Of a stretch of 64,000 nt of DNA, positions 10,695 to 22,499 are shown piece after piece; the first letter of the stretch is position 1, and each line of letters begins with the position of its first letter. Origin of the DNA: Chinchilla lanigera (lineage: Eukaryota > Chordata > Mammalia > Rodentia > Chinchillidae). The stretch lies in NCBI RefSeq assembly GCF_000276665.1, contig NW_004955472.1, positions 3,247,033 through 3,311,032 on the forward strand, in the 5' to 3' direction. The notes beneath the pieces were generated by a model that worked only from the letters and a program-made list of their open reading frames with translations, ran no database searches and was not told the DNA's origin. The position numbers were made by a program, and so were the translations under genes.

Positions 10695-11270
10695 ACACCC
10701 ACACTCACACCTTTTATAAAAAAGGAGACCACAGAATATAGTAAAAAATGACTAATCAAAGCTCATTGACCATTTCCTAACTGTGGTCTCTTCCTGGCTG
10801 CCTCTTCTGTTTTCCACCACTGTGAAGTATTAAAGAAATAGATCCGTCCTCAGCTCTCAAGGAAAGGGCGCTTATTGTCTGAAAACAGCCAGATCCCGGC
10901 ATGAGAATATGTAGGTCCACTTGTTCTAGGACCTTGATCCTCTTTTTTTTTTTAAGTTAATCAATTGAAGCTATGGTTGGCTGTCTTTCTCTTGAGTGAC
11001 ACAGAATCTTCATAAAATCTTAGCAACTTAAAGGCACCTTGAAGTTACCCAGGCAGTAGTCTACATAAAATCTAGGAACAGACCACTAATGGTCTATTTG
11101 ACTGTGCTCTAAGCGTTGGGCTTGGGCAAGAGGAATGTCTGCTGCGGACTCAGAAAGAGAGGGTCCAAGAAGAGCCAGCACAGATGAGGGAGATAGGACC
11201 TTGCCTTTGACTTCCTCTAATAATGTCTCCACGGCTACAAAGAGGGTGGACAGTGGTTTCCCCTATTGAC
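10695..11270. other. Unique sequence, nothing recognised
   Basis: No repeat or gene recognised between the CT microsatellite and the possible CTCF site. Confidence 0.4.
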
Positions 11271-11285
11271 CATCTAGGGGGCACT
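11271..11285 (+). promoter_or_regulatory. Possible CTCF site (imperfect)
   Basis: CATCTAGGGGGCACT matches the zinc-finger core AGGGGGCRSY of the CTCF motif exactly but misses two positions in the left CCASY part. It lies in unique sequence. This is a candidate only. Confidence 0.3.
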
Positions 11286-11344
11286 TTCCTGTGTCCATCT
11301 GAAAAGGAGGCGATTGTTTCATGGGCCACAACCCATTGCATTTC

Positions 11345-11400
11345 CTTTATATTGGTATTCCCAGGGGCTAGGACAGTGCCTGGTATGCAATAAATACTAA
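11345..11400 (+). mobile_element. MIR/L2 3' end fragment, sense
   Basis: GGACAGTGCCTGGTATGCAATAAATACTAA is the shared 3' terminal signature of L2 and MIR (consensus cAcaGTGCCTGGcAcaTAgtaggtgctcAATAAATa). Only the tail is recognisable. Confidence 0.65.
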
Positions 11401-14400
11401 CTAAGTTGTGGTTGGACTTTTACATCTATAAATTCCAGGGTTTGTGGGCACTATGCTGCCTAAAATGATTTACCTTTCACCTTAGTTTGGTGTAGACCCC
11501 AGACTTCCTTGAAAAGTCTTAATTTAAAAAAGATAGAAGCAAACACCCCGAAGCCGCCTGGTTTTTCTCCAGGCCAGAAGCTTTCCTATAAACCATTTGA
11601 TGAAGTAGCAGATGGCAAAGTTACAACCTTGTAGCTTGAAGACTTAATAGGAGCCATGATCAACTACTATAATGGACTGTCTTGTAACCCAAATTGATGC
11701 TTTCATTGTGCCCGGATGGGCTTGTCACTTGTTCTGCCTCTTTGTTAATTATGGCAAAAATCACTGTAATTGTCCTGATTGAACAATAAATCTTTGGCCA
11801 ATATCCTTTGGATATAATTTGTGTAACCGAACACTCTTGTTTGAGTATCACTTTAAGAACTAAAAAGGAAGCAAAGAGTTGACTCTGACAAATCCAGGGC
11901 ATTTCTGAATAAGCCTGAACTGGATTATAATGGACGGGGACGAGAGGGCTGGGATATGGTGAGACGCTTTATATTCAGCAGAGCTCATTTGGGTCCTAGC
12001 AGTCAAGAATTCTGGGACACTGATTTTCGTCAGTAAAACTCTTAATTTCTGCCCATAATGGGCCTATTAAGTATGTGGCAGTGAAGTGATATGCTTATCA
12101 GCTCAGCTTCTTCAGGCTGAAGTTATAGATCCCACGAGCCACATCCTCCGTTTCTGTGCGCCGCCGCCTGCATGTGGTCCCCGCGCTGCCGTGAGTGAAT
12201 GGATGCCCGTCGTGTGGAAGGAACCTGAGGTTGAGAGGAAAAGCCTGCCTTTTGCCAGGCATTATAATCAGAAAGATGAAAGTTTGCTCTGTAATGTAGT
12301 TTTTGCTTTTACTTCCAGGATTCCGCAATTAAAGTCCTAGGCAGAGGATGGGGACGGAATAGTGGCACAGCCCAGCACCAGTCCAGCGCTCCATTCATCA
12401 CTGCCCAAGGGCAGCTGCACAACCTTCACAATGATCCCAGGAAGAGGGAAGGAAGGGGAAGCGCCGGCTCCTTGGAACGGTGAGTCACCGCCCAGCAGCG
12501 GATGTGAGTCTCTGTGGGAGAAGAGACCACACTGTCTGACTTTTCACATACGTACTGGTATTTACAGTGACCATCATGGGCAGCTGATTTAGCATGTGGC
12601 TGACAGATAGATATTTCCCAGGCAGGCATTTGGTTTCATGTTGATGTGCTTCCTGCTCCGTGAGGGCTATCTTTAGTACCAGTACTGAGTAGAGTCGGGG
12701 CTTGGACGCATCATTCACAGCAAGTGCCTTCGCCGTATTTCACACACTCTATACCCTCCTTTAAGGGCAATGTGACTTCAGCGTTTCATTGGCTTCTGAT
12801 CTGTAGAGCAGAGGCTAAGGTTCTGATTCTTATTGTTTCCCAATCGGTACAGGATAGACTCCTGAAGAAGGTTAAAGGGCCGGAGACCTTTATTTCACAT
12901 CAGAAAGGTGTGACTTTGAAAAGGATGGGGAGACCTCAATTTTAACCCAGTCCCTAAGCAGGAGTAGGGAGAGCACAGAGGATTCGGTGTCCCCGAGGAA
13001 GGCTGAAATGAACTCTTCACCCTACTCGGCACCTTAGGTTCATGGAGTTTACAGGGGCCATGTAGAGAATAAGCCAAGAACCCCAAGACAGAAGTCGTGT
13101 AGCTGGATCTGGATCAAGACAGGGTGTGCCAGGCATAGGTAGAAAGGAGAGCTGTGGCTCGGGTCAACCAGTTGACCCAGTACAGATCGTAGGTCCATGG
13201 GTGAGAGGATCAGGTCCGGGCACTACGTTCTTGGAATCTGGGGCTACTGCTCTTTTTCCTGAATCTGCCCCACACTGGGCCTGGGGCGGTCAATGTGTCA
13301 TCAGATATTCCAGCTGGAAGGGTTTGGAGAAGGTAGAAATCAAAGAAACCAGGCAGGAGCCAGTCACTCATGAAGTTTTCCCTGGAAGGCTGTTATGGAA
13401 CCCTGCTTTGGAAAGCAGAGGAAGGGCTTCTCCGACTAACTGATCATGAATAGGAAGGAGCACTACGTTGATGTGAGCAGTAGGGGATGGGAGAAGAGTG
13501 GAACACTGCAGAATGAGTTTTCCAGCTGATTCAGTACTTACAGGACAGGGACGTTCCCTCACACGGGCAGGGGCTGCCTCCTGGCTGTCTCTCCACTTTC
13601 GTCTGAGTTACCCCAGCTGAGGTCCCCTTAGTCTGTTGTCTCTGACTCAGTCATGAAGTTACCAAACAGGTAGTCTTTTTGACTTTTTCTTCTTATTTTT
13701 GGATTCCTCAAGCTGAGTGGGCTAAACAGTGAGTTACGGCAGTGAGAAAGTGCAGAATGGAATCTTCCTACACGCAGAGCCTTATTTTCTGTATCTGAGA
13801 AGTACTCCTGCTGAGAACTGGAAGCTACTGTTTCCGGTGGGACTAGAAACTTTCATTTCTATTCATTTCCGCATTGTGTGGCTCAGCCCTCATTGGTGCT
13901 GAAACCTGAAATACAGTCCCAGGGAGCTGGGCTGTACACGGTTTCCTAGGCTTCCCCTGGTAGAACCTTGTTTGGAGAGAATTATAACTGAAAGGGAAAC
14001 AAATTCCCTCTGGCAAGAAACTTGGCTCAGAAGTGGTCATTTGGGGAAAGTTTTTTGTTTGCTGCTTAAGTAAGCCCACTGCTATAAATCAGTGTTCGCG
14101 AGTATCAGGAGAGACCAAGTGAATGAGCGAAACCTTCCATATTCATTGCAAACAGAAATGCCCTCGAGGTTCCCTGGAGGAAGAAGAGAGCGAAAGAAGG
14201 ATCATCGTTTCCTGCATAAAGAAAATTAACTGTTACATTAGCTTCAATGTGAGCACATTTTTCTTTAAAAACAGTTGTTGCTGTGATCTTGCTAAATGGT
14301 CCTCCTCTTACACGGAGCGTTAAAACACTCAGGACAAGTTACAGCATTAAGTGTAGTCCCGAGCTCCCACCTCAACCCCATCATTTGGATATAACTGTTG

Positions 14401-15400
14401 GAGAGGAGAAAAGCAGCTCTCGTCATGGGGGAACCCGCCCGGCATTTGTAACTAGCTCATGGTGTTCTCCTGCTGAACATGAAAGGTGCCGCAGAATATT
14501 GTCCTTGGACGAGGGCACTCTCCGACGGTGGTGAAGCGAGAGGAAAGCGGGTGCGATGACTTTGTAACTTCATCTAGGCAGAGACGAAAACAAACCACAA
14601 AGATAACTAACATCCTCTTGTTTGCGTCATGCGCATGACTATCATAGCTCTGCTCTCAGTCTGCTTTTCTTGACTTTAGACAAGATTTATTAAGATGCCT
14701 AATTTAGAATTTCCTCTGTTTCTTCATAATGTATGATCCATGGCAGATTCCTACTTCCTTTAAGTTTCTGCCACGTTGCTCAGCCCATGTTCAAATCCTA
14801 TAGTTAGTCTTTGTATGTCTTCCTGAGATGCTCTGTAGTTCCCTAGGTATGTGCTCCCCTTGCTACCGTGTGCACCAAACACCACGGGTTCTTCTGCAGT
14901 CTGTCCCTGGAGGTGTTTGGCCGTGAGACATTGATACAAGTTTTCTAAGAACCAATCTTCACAGCCTGCCATCTTGGAAACAGAACCCAGGTGCTGTGGC
15001 CAGACCTCCTTGTCTTCGGGCCTGGTGGCTGACTCCTGGCCCAGGATGACTTGGGAGGGGCTTTCACCAGTGTTCCGTCTGGGGTGGGGATGAGAACCAA
15101 ACCTGGTCAATGAGACTGAGGGGAAATGCATTGGTTGTGTTACCTGTGACAAGAAGTACATTTGAAAAATCACCATATCACGTTAAATTGTGTGAAAGTC
15201 CTCAATTTTTAAGAATTTTAAACATTGCACTTATAGCAGGGCTGAGAAAGCTAGTGTGCTTGTTCTTTGAACTCATTGGTTGCGTCTTAGGATATTAAAA
15301 TATAATACAGAATTTTGTTTCCAGATTGTTGTAACTGAATGTTTTGTCATTTTGCCTTTTTCAAGAATTGTTTTTGATGTATGCCTTGTTCTGTCGAACA
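11401..15400. other. Long unique block, nothing recognised
   Basis: About 4 kb of DNA without recognised interspersed repeats, unusually clean for this window. The longest frame (minus strand 14760-15176, 138 codons) shows no family features. The block could hold constrained non-coding sequence, but I cannot judge conservation from one genome. Confidence 0.4.
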
Positions 15401-15409
15401 TACTCAAAA

Positions 15410-15505
15410 GCACATTCCTTCCGTCCCTTTCTCTTTCCTGTCTCTGCTTGTCTTCCCTTCTCTTCCTTCCCTTCCTCCTCCCTCTCTTTCTTGCTATGCG
15501 ACTCA
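15410..15505. repeat. Pyrimidine-rich tract
   Basis: A strongly strand-asymmetric C/T tract with imperfect CCCTTTCTC and TTCCCTTCC units on the + strand. It yields overlapping + strand frames that are low-complexity artefacts. Confidence 0.7.
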
Positions 15506-16040
15506 TCAGCATTCCTTCGTGCTTTGTTCTTCCTCTCACAGAATAGTAGTTCTGGGTCACAGTGTTCTTTCTGTGGAACTCTGTGGATGTTATTTATTTT
15601 TCCTCTGAAAATTTTAGACCTTTTTATTTACTTAGGAGGCAGAGAAATGAACATCAAAGGCTGTCTCATGTAACTTGCCCAAAAGTTTGTACTCCACTTC
15701 ATTCACCCATTTCATGCTGCCAGAACTCTTAAAGAGATAACCAAGATGATCGAGAAGCTTTTTGTCACTACTTGGCAACAACAGCCAAAGAACTGCTTAC
15801 AAAGAAGTTACCACTACCTTAATTTTCACTGCATTCAAAGAACTTCATCCTTCTAAGAAGCTGCCGCCTATGCCAGTGGTGTCTGACAGGAAGGGAGAGT
15901 GCCCAGGACTGTAAGCGATTACAAGAAAAGCGCCAGTTCAATATTTTGTTGTAAAATCCTTACTCATTTTAGGACAGAAGCTGGTGAAACCAACACAGCA
16001 GATTATACTGTGTCCAATGCCTTTGCATAGTTTTAAAAAA
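15506..16040. other. Unique sequence, nothing recognised
   Basis: No repeat or gene recognised between the pyrimidine tract and the (CA)n run. Confidence 0.4.
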
Positions 16041-16060
16041 CTCTTTCTCTCTCTTTCTCT

Positions 16061-16102
<42 letters not shown>
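16041..16102. repeat. (CT)n followed by (CA)n microsatellite
   Basis: A short CTCTTT-type run is followed by an uninterrupted CA repeat of about 20 units (16,063-16,102). This is a classic polymorphic mammalian (CA)n locus. The open minus-strand frames with poly-Val/Cys here are artefacts. Confidence 0.95.
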
Positions 16103-16103
<1 letters not shown>

Positions 16104-16615
16104 TATCTTCAGAGACAACATCAAAGCATAAGCCTGATACAAAAAGAATAGAAATATATTGGAATTCACAGCCCACGAGGAAAGGGGACCTCAGTTGGAA
16201 CCGGTGGAAGCCTGGCTGTTTTACACAGCTAATTTTGAGACAAATCATATTTAGCACAAAAGTAATTATAGCATAAGTAACACTTCCTTCTCACAGCTCC
16301 CAAACTTTAAAGAAAGACTCTTTGCTTTGGTGACACTGTAATCATTCTTTAAGGGAGCAATGTTCCAAACATTGACAGGATTTTAAATCGCAAACAGCTT
16401 CACACTATGGGGATGACACATTTGAAGACTGCCATGATAGCAGCTCTCATAATGCCAGAAATGAGGACGGCACCCAGGCTGTAAATATATTGGGAAAGAG
16501 TTCTTAGTCAATACCCTTCTTGGATTGGAGCCAGCCAAAGGATACAACGGAGCCCACTTTACAAAGTGTTGTACTGATGGTGTTTTGGTTTTGGAGTTAC
16601 AGTAAGGGAGAGCAA
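16103..16615. other. Unique sequence, nothing recognised
   Basis: No recognised repeat or gene before the LTR-like element. Confidence 0.4.
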
Positions 16616-16616
16616 C

Positions 16617-17542
16617 GTAATACAGGACACATATTTTATAACATTATTTATAATAGTCACCCAGAGAATCACATATATGAGAGTGCAGGAAATCTGTCCA
16701 CACACTAAAGACCAAAGAATCCAGAGCTGAGGATTTAGCTCAGCAGCACAGCGCCTGCCTGGCAAGGGCAAGGTTGTGAGTTCGATTACCGGTACCGGGG
16801 GAAAAAAAAAGTGACAAAGAATCCAGCCAAGGGCCCTCACAATAACGTCCTGCATGAGTTTAGCTGAAGACCTAGAGCCCATAACAATGCCTCCCACGAG
16901 TCCAGCTGGAGGCCTAGAGCCCATAACAATATCTCATGCAGGTGTGTTTCACCTATCTGCACTGGGAAGGCCCAAACGTCAGTGGTGGAATCTAGAAAGT
17001 CTGTGCCAGGGGGATGAAGGATCTGTGCTAGTGGGCTGAGGGACCTGCACTGGAGCCAGGAAGCGACGCTCAAAATAAGAACCAGAGCTCCCCTGAAAGG
17101 TACCACAGCCATCCTCAGCAACAGTGAGGTCCCGAGCTCCTCTGATGATGGGGAAAGCCGAGTTTCCATCAGGAAAGCCAACGCAACAAGCTTCTCCAGG
17201 ACACTGAGCCGTGTACCTTCTTCCCCTCTGGAACCAGAAAGCAATACTCAAAGTGAGGACCAGAGCTCTCTCAAAGTGAACCGAAGCCAATCTCAGTGAC
17301 AATAAGGTCCTGAGCTCCTTAGAAGATGAAAACAGCTCAGTTCATAGGAAAGCCAGCATGACAAGCTCCTCCAACAGAACCAACAGCTCCTTACAGCTTC
17401 TACCAGCTCCCAACAGCCTAACTTCTTCTCCAGTTCTGCCTCTTATGCTGCTGGCAACAATCCCTGGCCTCCCACACCCAGCACCACGCTGGTTCGGTTC
17501 AGCAGGGTGTTACAAATTGATCACCATTGTCATCCACCACAG
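16617..17542 (-). mobile_element. Lineage-specific LTR-like repeat, copy 1
   Basis: Homologous over its length to 30,445-31,032 in the same orientation; shared words include TAATACAGGACACATA, GGATCTGTGC and GCACTGGGAAGGCCCAAA. The minus strand carries a TATA-like CATAAGAG at about 17,451-17,458 at the place where copy 2 has CATAAAAAG, which suggests an LTR transcribed leftward. This copy holds an internal tandem duplication: 17,057-17,210 and about 17,230-17,380 both read CCAGAGCTC, CCTCAG, CCGAGCTCC or CTGAGCTCC, then AAAGCCA in order. It is also split by an ID SINE. There is no gag or pol homology and the family is not one I can name. Confidence 0.6.
16713..16826 (+). mobile_element. ID SINE, sense, inside LTR-like copy 1
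   Basis: Element 16,725-16,814 contains the A box TTTAGCTCAGCAGC and B box GAGTTCGATTACC and ends GGTACCGGGG plus an A-tail. It is flanked by the 12-base duplication CAAAGAATCCAG (16,713-16,724 and 16,815-16,826). Its insertion post-dates the LTR-like host, and the uninterrupted copy 2 shows the empty site. Confidence 0.95.
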
Positions 17543-17690
17543 ATGGGAAGGTCGCTATCTAATGCAATTACCAGTGAGGACAGATCCCAGTTTGAAACAA
17601 AAGCCACTGAGAGGACCTGATGTCAGATCTTTCCCCATGGTCTTCTCCTCAAATCCACAGTCCAGTACAGATACTGTCACAGACTAGAAG

Positions 17691-18400
17691 CCATATTGGT
17701 GCTGTCACCTTTTAGGAAACACCTCCTATGTCGCACACGAGATTCAAAGCAACCAGATGGAAAAGAGATTTATTCCAACTGCACAGACATACAAACTTGG
17801 CACAACTTGCAAGCCATTAGAAACAGATCTGCCTTAAGGAAGATGAGTGGATGAACTAGGAAGAATAAAAAAACCAGACATAAGAGCAGAAAGCAGTGAG
17901 GGGACAAACCCAGACATCGTAATTTTTATCAGCTCAGACTGACTGAAGCCTTCTGCTCCTGTGCCGTGAGGGAGGAACCACTGGCTGCCCTGGCAATACA
18001 TGGGGCCTAGAAATGGAGTTTCCGAAGTAAAGCCACACAGAACCAACCTCGGACAGAATGGAGCAGTCATTAGTAGCTCTTGGGTGAAGTTGTACATCTC
18101 CAAACCGACCAAGTCCTTTCACATGATTGAGCTCACTTTGGTCTGCAGTATGACTGAGCTCCTCATTTCAAAGGTGGCATGTAAGCCTGCTTCAGTGTCA
18201 CTGTACCTGAGCCTACAGCTGTACCGAGTGGATCTGTTGTATCATTGGTTGCTATGGCAAACCAGGGCAGATGCAATGATGAAGTGCAGAATGAGCATCC
18301 GTAGGGTCCACCAGTGGCCCGGGAGCAGCAGCAGCCGCTGGAGGAACGGTAGACAGCGGTACCACCATAGATGGCGTTCTCTAGAGTGGTTTTTTAACTA
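17691..18400 (-). mobile_element. Second LTR-like element, minus strand (candidate)
   Basis: On the minus strand a TATA-like TGATAAAAAT (near 17,920-17,930) is followed about 150 bases downstream by AATAAA (17,769-17,774) and a T/C-rich tract. This is the U3-R-U5 order of a retroviral LTR. Boundaries are uncertain and no target duplication was found. The sequence abuts LTR-like copy 1 but is absent next to copy 2, so it is probably a separate insertion. It has no coding content. Confidence 0.35.
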
Positions 18401-18846
18401 ACAAGAGAATTACTGAGTGGCTTTCAAGATCTCTAAGCAGAATATGTGGTATCAAAATGCTTTCTTAAATGATATGTAATGTAAAATTAAATACCGTAAG
18501 CTGTAACACAGAAACTGAGCTAGAGAGCTGCTGTTATAGGTTTGCCTGGGTGGCTTTTTGGCATTTCTTTGGCTCTGGAGAGATAAAATCATGGAGAATG
18601 CGATGGTGCAGAAGTGAAATTACTCACGTCCACCCTGGGGGTAAGGGAGGAGAAAGTAGCAGCACTGCACCCGCAGGGCACCAGTCCAGCCTCTGCCTCG
18701 CCCTCTGCCCACTGCCCCTTTCCATAGTGGTACACATGAGATGGGGCAGATGGTGGCCTGGGTCCTCCTGCTTCTTTGTCTTCCTACTGTTTTGGGAAAG
18801 AAATCTCAAGCTAATCTGATTTTCTATTTGAATGTTTGTTTTGTTT
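18401..18846. other. Unique sequence, nothing recognised
   Basis: No recognised repeat. Frames at 18,469-18,819 and on the opposite strand are chance. Confidence 0.4.
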
Positions 18847-19191
18847 TATTTTTTGTAGTACTGGGGATCTAGGGCCTTCACACTGAGCTACATCCCCAGC
18901 CCTTAGAAAAAAATTATTTGTATATATTTGTGATATATAATGAATACATTTATATGTGTTCATATTTGTGACACATGATGAATACATATTGCATCTAAAT
19001 CTTTTTTACTTCTCCTTCCCTTCCCTTCCTTATTCTTTCCCTCCGTCCGTCCATCTCCTTCCCGTCTAAAATATTTTTATTTTGAGGCAGGGTCTCATTA
19101 AACTGTCCAGGTGGGGCCTGAACTTTTGATTCTCCTGCTTCAGTCTCCCAGAGTGCTGGGATTATAGGAATGTACCGCCATGCCTAGCTGT
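18847..19191 (-). mobile_element. ID + B1 composite (B4-like) SINE, split
   Basis: An internally deleted antisense ID part (TACTGGGGATCTAGGGCC ... CTGAGCTACATCCCCAGCCC, 18,848-18,903) is followed by about 170 bases and then an antisense B1 (GAGGCAGGGTCTCATTAAAC ... AGTGCTGGGATTATAGGAAT, about 19,084-19,191). The order matches the rodent B4 ID-B1 fusion. The intervening AT-rich piece (18,905-19,015) resembles the antisense rodent L1 3' UTR fragments also seen at 27,478 and 28,875. Confidence 0.7.
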
Positions 19192-19324
19192 GAATGTCTA
19201 CTTAAATAAAAATAATTTAGTCTTAAACTAGTAAAAACATTGTTGAAAAATATATCAGTTTGGTTCTTAAATATGTGGCAGAACCAACTGAATTATTGAT
19301 GGCATGTCTGAGAAAATATATAAT

Positions 19325-19935
19325 TTCAAATGCTTCATAATTTAAAGCCTAATCCTTACCAGCAGTTGGTATTGTCAGTATTTTTCATTTTAGCCATTCC
19401 AGTGGGCGTGTGGTGGCATCTCATTGTGTTTGTAATTTGCATTCTCCTGAAGACTAACGCTGTTGAGCATCTTTTCATCTACTTGCTGGCCATTCTTGTG
19501 CAAATAGTCCCATCTTTTAGGTTCAGTTTAAAGATGTTTTGACTTTTCAGTGGTGCAAAAGTGATGTGAATTCAATAGAAACTGTACTTTGGATGTTGAT
19601 CATCGTCCAGGGTTGCACCAAATGGTGTGGTTCTCATGAACCCCAGCTTCCAGTTAGCCACTTGGTCACCAAGGCAAATAACTGATATTCTATAGTGCAC
19701 CATGTTGCTATGTTTGGTAGGTGAGGTGTATGAAATGCATTTTCAACTTTTCATATTTTGAATTTTTGATGAGACTATTGGGCTGTAAGGCCATCATAAG
19801 CTAAAGAGCATTGGGACTTGTGTTGAGAAATGTCTGTTCAGCTCACTAGTCTATTTATGTTGGTTTGTCTTTTTTATTAAGTTTTAAGAGTTGTTTTTAT
19901 ATGTGGATATAGTCTTTTCAGATATTTGCTTCACT
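19325..19935 (-). mobile_element. L1M fragment, antisense, split by a DNA transposon
   Basis: 19,325-19,545 matches antisense L1 ORF2 3' sequence (GCATTCTCCTGAAGACTAAC, CATCTTTTCATCTACTTGCT). The L1 resumes after the insertion with TTAAGTTTTAAGAGTTG and GTCTTTTCAGATATTTGCTTC (to about 19,935). Old and inactive. Confidence 0.75.
19545..19845. mobile_element. Old DNA-transposon-like insertion in the L1M
   Basis: About 300 bases interrupt the L1M. Words such as TTCAATAGAAACTGTACTTT, ATGAAATGCATTTTCAACTT and GGGCTGTAAGGCCATCATAA match an old mammalian non-autonomous repeat consensus I remember but cannot name with certainty. The ends, TTTTGACTTTTCAGTGG and CATTGGGACTTGTG, do not give a clean inverted repeat by eye. 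Confidence 0.5.
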
Positions 19936-20124
19936 TTAAAGATATAAAACTATAAATTATAGTCTAAGTAGGGTAATGATTTAATAAAAAATGACTTTAA
20001 CTCCAACCTGTGATACACAAAGTAAATGGTTTTTATTCCATTTCAAAAGATTGCCGGATGAATGAAAAATGATGCATTAATCTGAAAATTTTATGTATGT
20101 GTATTAAATTCTTAGCTTTACAAG

Positions 20125-20345
20125 GACAAATTACTGTAATTTAGTGGCTTAGAATAGCACAAGGTTACTATCTTACAAGGTCTGTGGGACTGAAGTTGCA
20201 CTGGACTAAAATTGGGTGTCAGCAGGATGGAATTCCTTCTGGAAGCCCCAGGAAAGAATCCATTTCCTTGGGCTCTTCGTCTTCTAGAGATCTTTTGCAT
20301 TCCTTGGCTTGATGTATTATTGCATTTTCAGAGTCAGCCGTGTTG
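20125..20345 (+). mobile_element. Old mammalian interspersed repeat, unassigned
   Basis: ACAAATTACTGTAATTTAGT, TATCTTACAAGGTCTGTGG, GGTGTCAGCAGGATGGAATT and GCATTCCTTGGCTTGATG follow a widespread mammalian repeat consensus (acaaattaccacaaacttagtggc ... gcattccttggct). The family name is not certain from memory. Confidence 0.55.
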
Positions 20346-22499
20346 AGCTAAATCCTTCTTACACTGTCATGCAGGTTATGAAAGGGTGGTCCTAAAGTAG
20401 ATCACACAAAGCAGAGACAGGGATGGAGAACAGCGGTCCCTTACCCAACTTTGCTGGAAAACACATGACTGACCGTGCATCACTGCCTGATGCAGCTGAG
20501 CAGAGAGTTCAGGAAGGTGCCAGAGTGGCATTATTTGGGGGTGAGAGTTCAACCCTCCCAGGACCCTCCCATCAGGCCTCCCACCCAAACATGAAACTTC
20601 GGGGAGCACGTTTTAGATAAACCTAACAGCAGGCTGCAAAGAGTCTTCCTCAAACCATGGAGAAGTGGTTTTAGTATTCAGTTAGTATGCAGAACAGTTC
20701 ACTTGCTTTTCACATTAAAGTCTATTGTCTAGGATCAGTGAACCAGAGCAAATAGACCAATTTATACTCAGGCGCATGGTTAAAGTGTTAGTGTAGCAGC
20801 AGTATAAGCTGTTGAACACATTGCTGATTGCCAGGGAGACTGTATGTTTTGAAGTTTCATCCTGTCACTTAGGATCAAAACTGTAACCTTTGTGCTCTGA
20901 CTTCCCAGAGCCTCACAGGTGGCTTCTACCTGTGCTCATCAGTTCAGTAGCCAAGGGAAGGGGTGTGTACTACATTCTCTTGTTCATTTCCGAGATGTTT
21001 TTTAGGTGCCATGCAAATCTTCCTTCCTCTTTCATCAGTCAAAACAAAGCAAAACAGAAACTCATTTGCAAATTGATTCATGCAAATAGCTTCCTTTTGG
21101 CTTCTCACCATTTCGCTAGACATTTGCAGATAGATGTATTTGGATCTCCATTTGGACCCATTTGTTATTAATAAAACATTTATCATACTCACATGATATG
21201 AATTTGTGATGATTTTAGTTTACTGTTGGAAAAAAGACTGCTCTTAAATTAGAGCTTCCTATGAAATATTAAAGCTATTTTAATGACTTTTTATTTAATC
21301 ACTTTTCTTAGAGGCCATGTTTGATAGATGTCAAGAGTACTAGTTATAGTAATTTTGAATGACTCCCAGCAGTTCTTTGAATTTGGGCAGGGCCCGTCTG
21401 GCTATTTGAAAATTTCAGCATATGGGTCATTGCAAGTCCAGTAATCACTTGATAGATTCAACTGTAACTAGCATTCATATCCCTCAAAGGTCCTGGCTTT
21501 TCATTGGTTATTTGTACTTGGCAGTAAGTCTCAGAGCAGATGTTTTTTCTTTGGCCTCATGCATGTGAGATAGGAGGAACAGGATAAATCTGGATTTCCA
21601 CATGAATCTTCATGGTTTTTGGTCCAGAAGAAAAAAGACCAAGTCCTTATGGAAAACTGTAGAATCCTCAAGGTATACAACTCTTTCAAGTAAGTGGAAA
21701 ATGAATGTGTAATTGCAACAAGGCTACCATAAAGAAGGCTGATGTAATCTCAGCAGAGAAAGGAGGTTTTGGGGATTTTTGTCTTTGCTCCCCTTTGTGA
21801 CTTACTTACCAGAGATTCATGTGCGTGTGTATGTAGGAGTGGATCATCCTCGTGGCTTTAGTCTCTATGTCTGGTATCTCTTGATGCCAGAACCACATGC
21901 AATTTTTTAAAGATGGAACCTGAAAGATTTAGATACTTGCTGCCTTATAGTTAACAATAAGATATTTTCATATTTTGAAGGTCTTATTCTTAGAGCACAT
22001 GGCTCCACCAGTGGCCTGTAGTCACTTGTGTTATAATAGCATCTCGTGTTTTGTACAAATTTCCAATGCATCTTCATGGATATTATTTAATGCGGTTATT
22101 TCAGTAATTCATTAAGAAGATAGAGCAGGTACTCCTCTTCTACAGTGAATGAAAAAAGTGAGTCTGTCATGAGCTGTGAAGGCTCTGAGAGTTTCTTGTA
22201 TTTGTGGCTGCTTTCTGGATACTGACAGAGGATCCAACACTCATAGATGACAGACAAAGGCAATTGTAGCTAACAGCACGAGCATACTGAGCTGGGTTGT
22301 GTTACAGGAGAAACATTTACTATTTTTTATAGTAAGTGATGTGCAAGCCTGCTCTTTGGGTGGAGACATTACCTTATCCGTGCTTGCAGCAAACAAAACA
22401 CCGAGAAATGGCCATGCCGAAGGGAGGGAATTTAAGTCCTCTGTTGCCATTCTATTAGAACCTATTTCTTCCTTCAAATAATTTTTCTTGTGTTATGTA
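20346..22499. other. Unique AT-rich block, nothing recognised
   Basis: About 2.1 kb without a clearly recognised repeat or gene. Frames are short. Confidence 0.4.

Noticed and set aside
14760..15176. 138-codon minus-strand frame
   Set aside because: No recognised family, no supporting splice sites, and no recognisable promoter context.
16060..16257. Frame with alternating Cys-Val residues
   Set aside because: Translation of the CA/TG microsatellite.
16725..16814. tRNA-Ala gene
   Set aside because: The tRNA-like A and B boxes belong to an ID SINE with an A-tail and target duplication; the body does not form a full cloverleaf.
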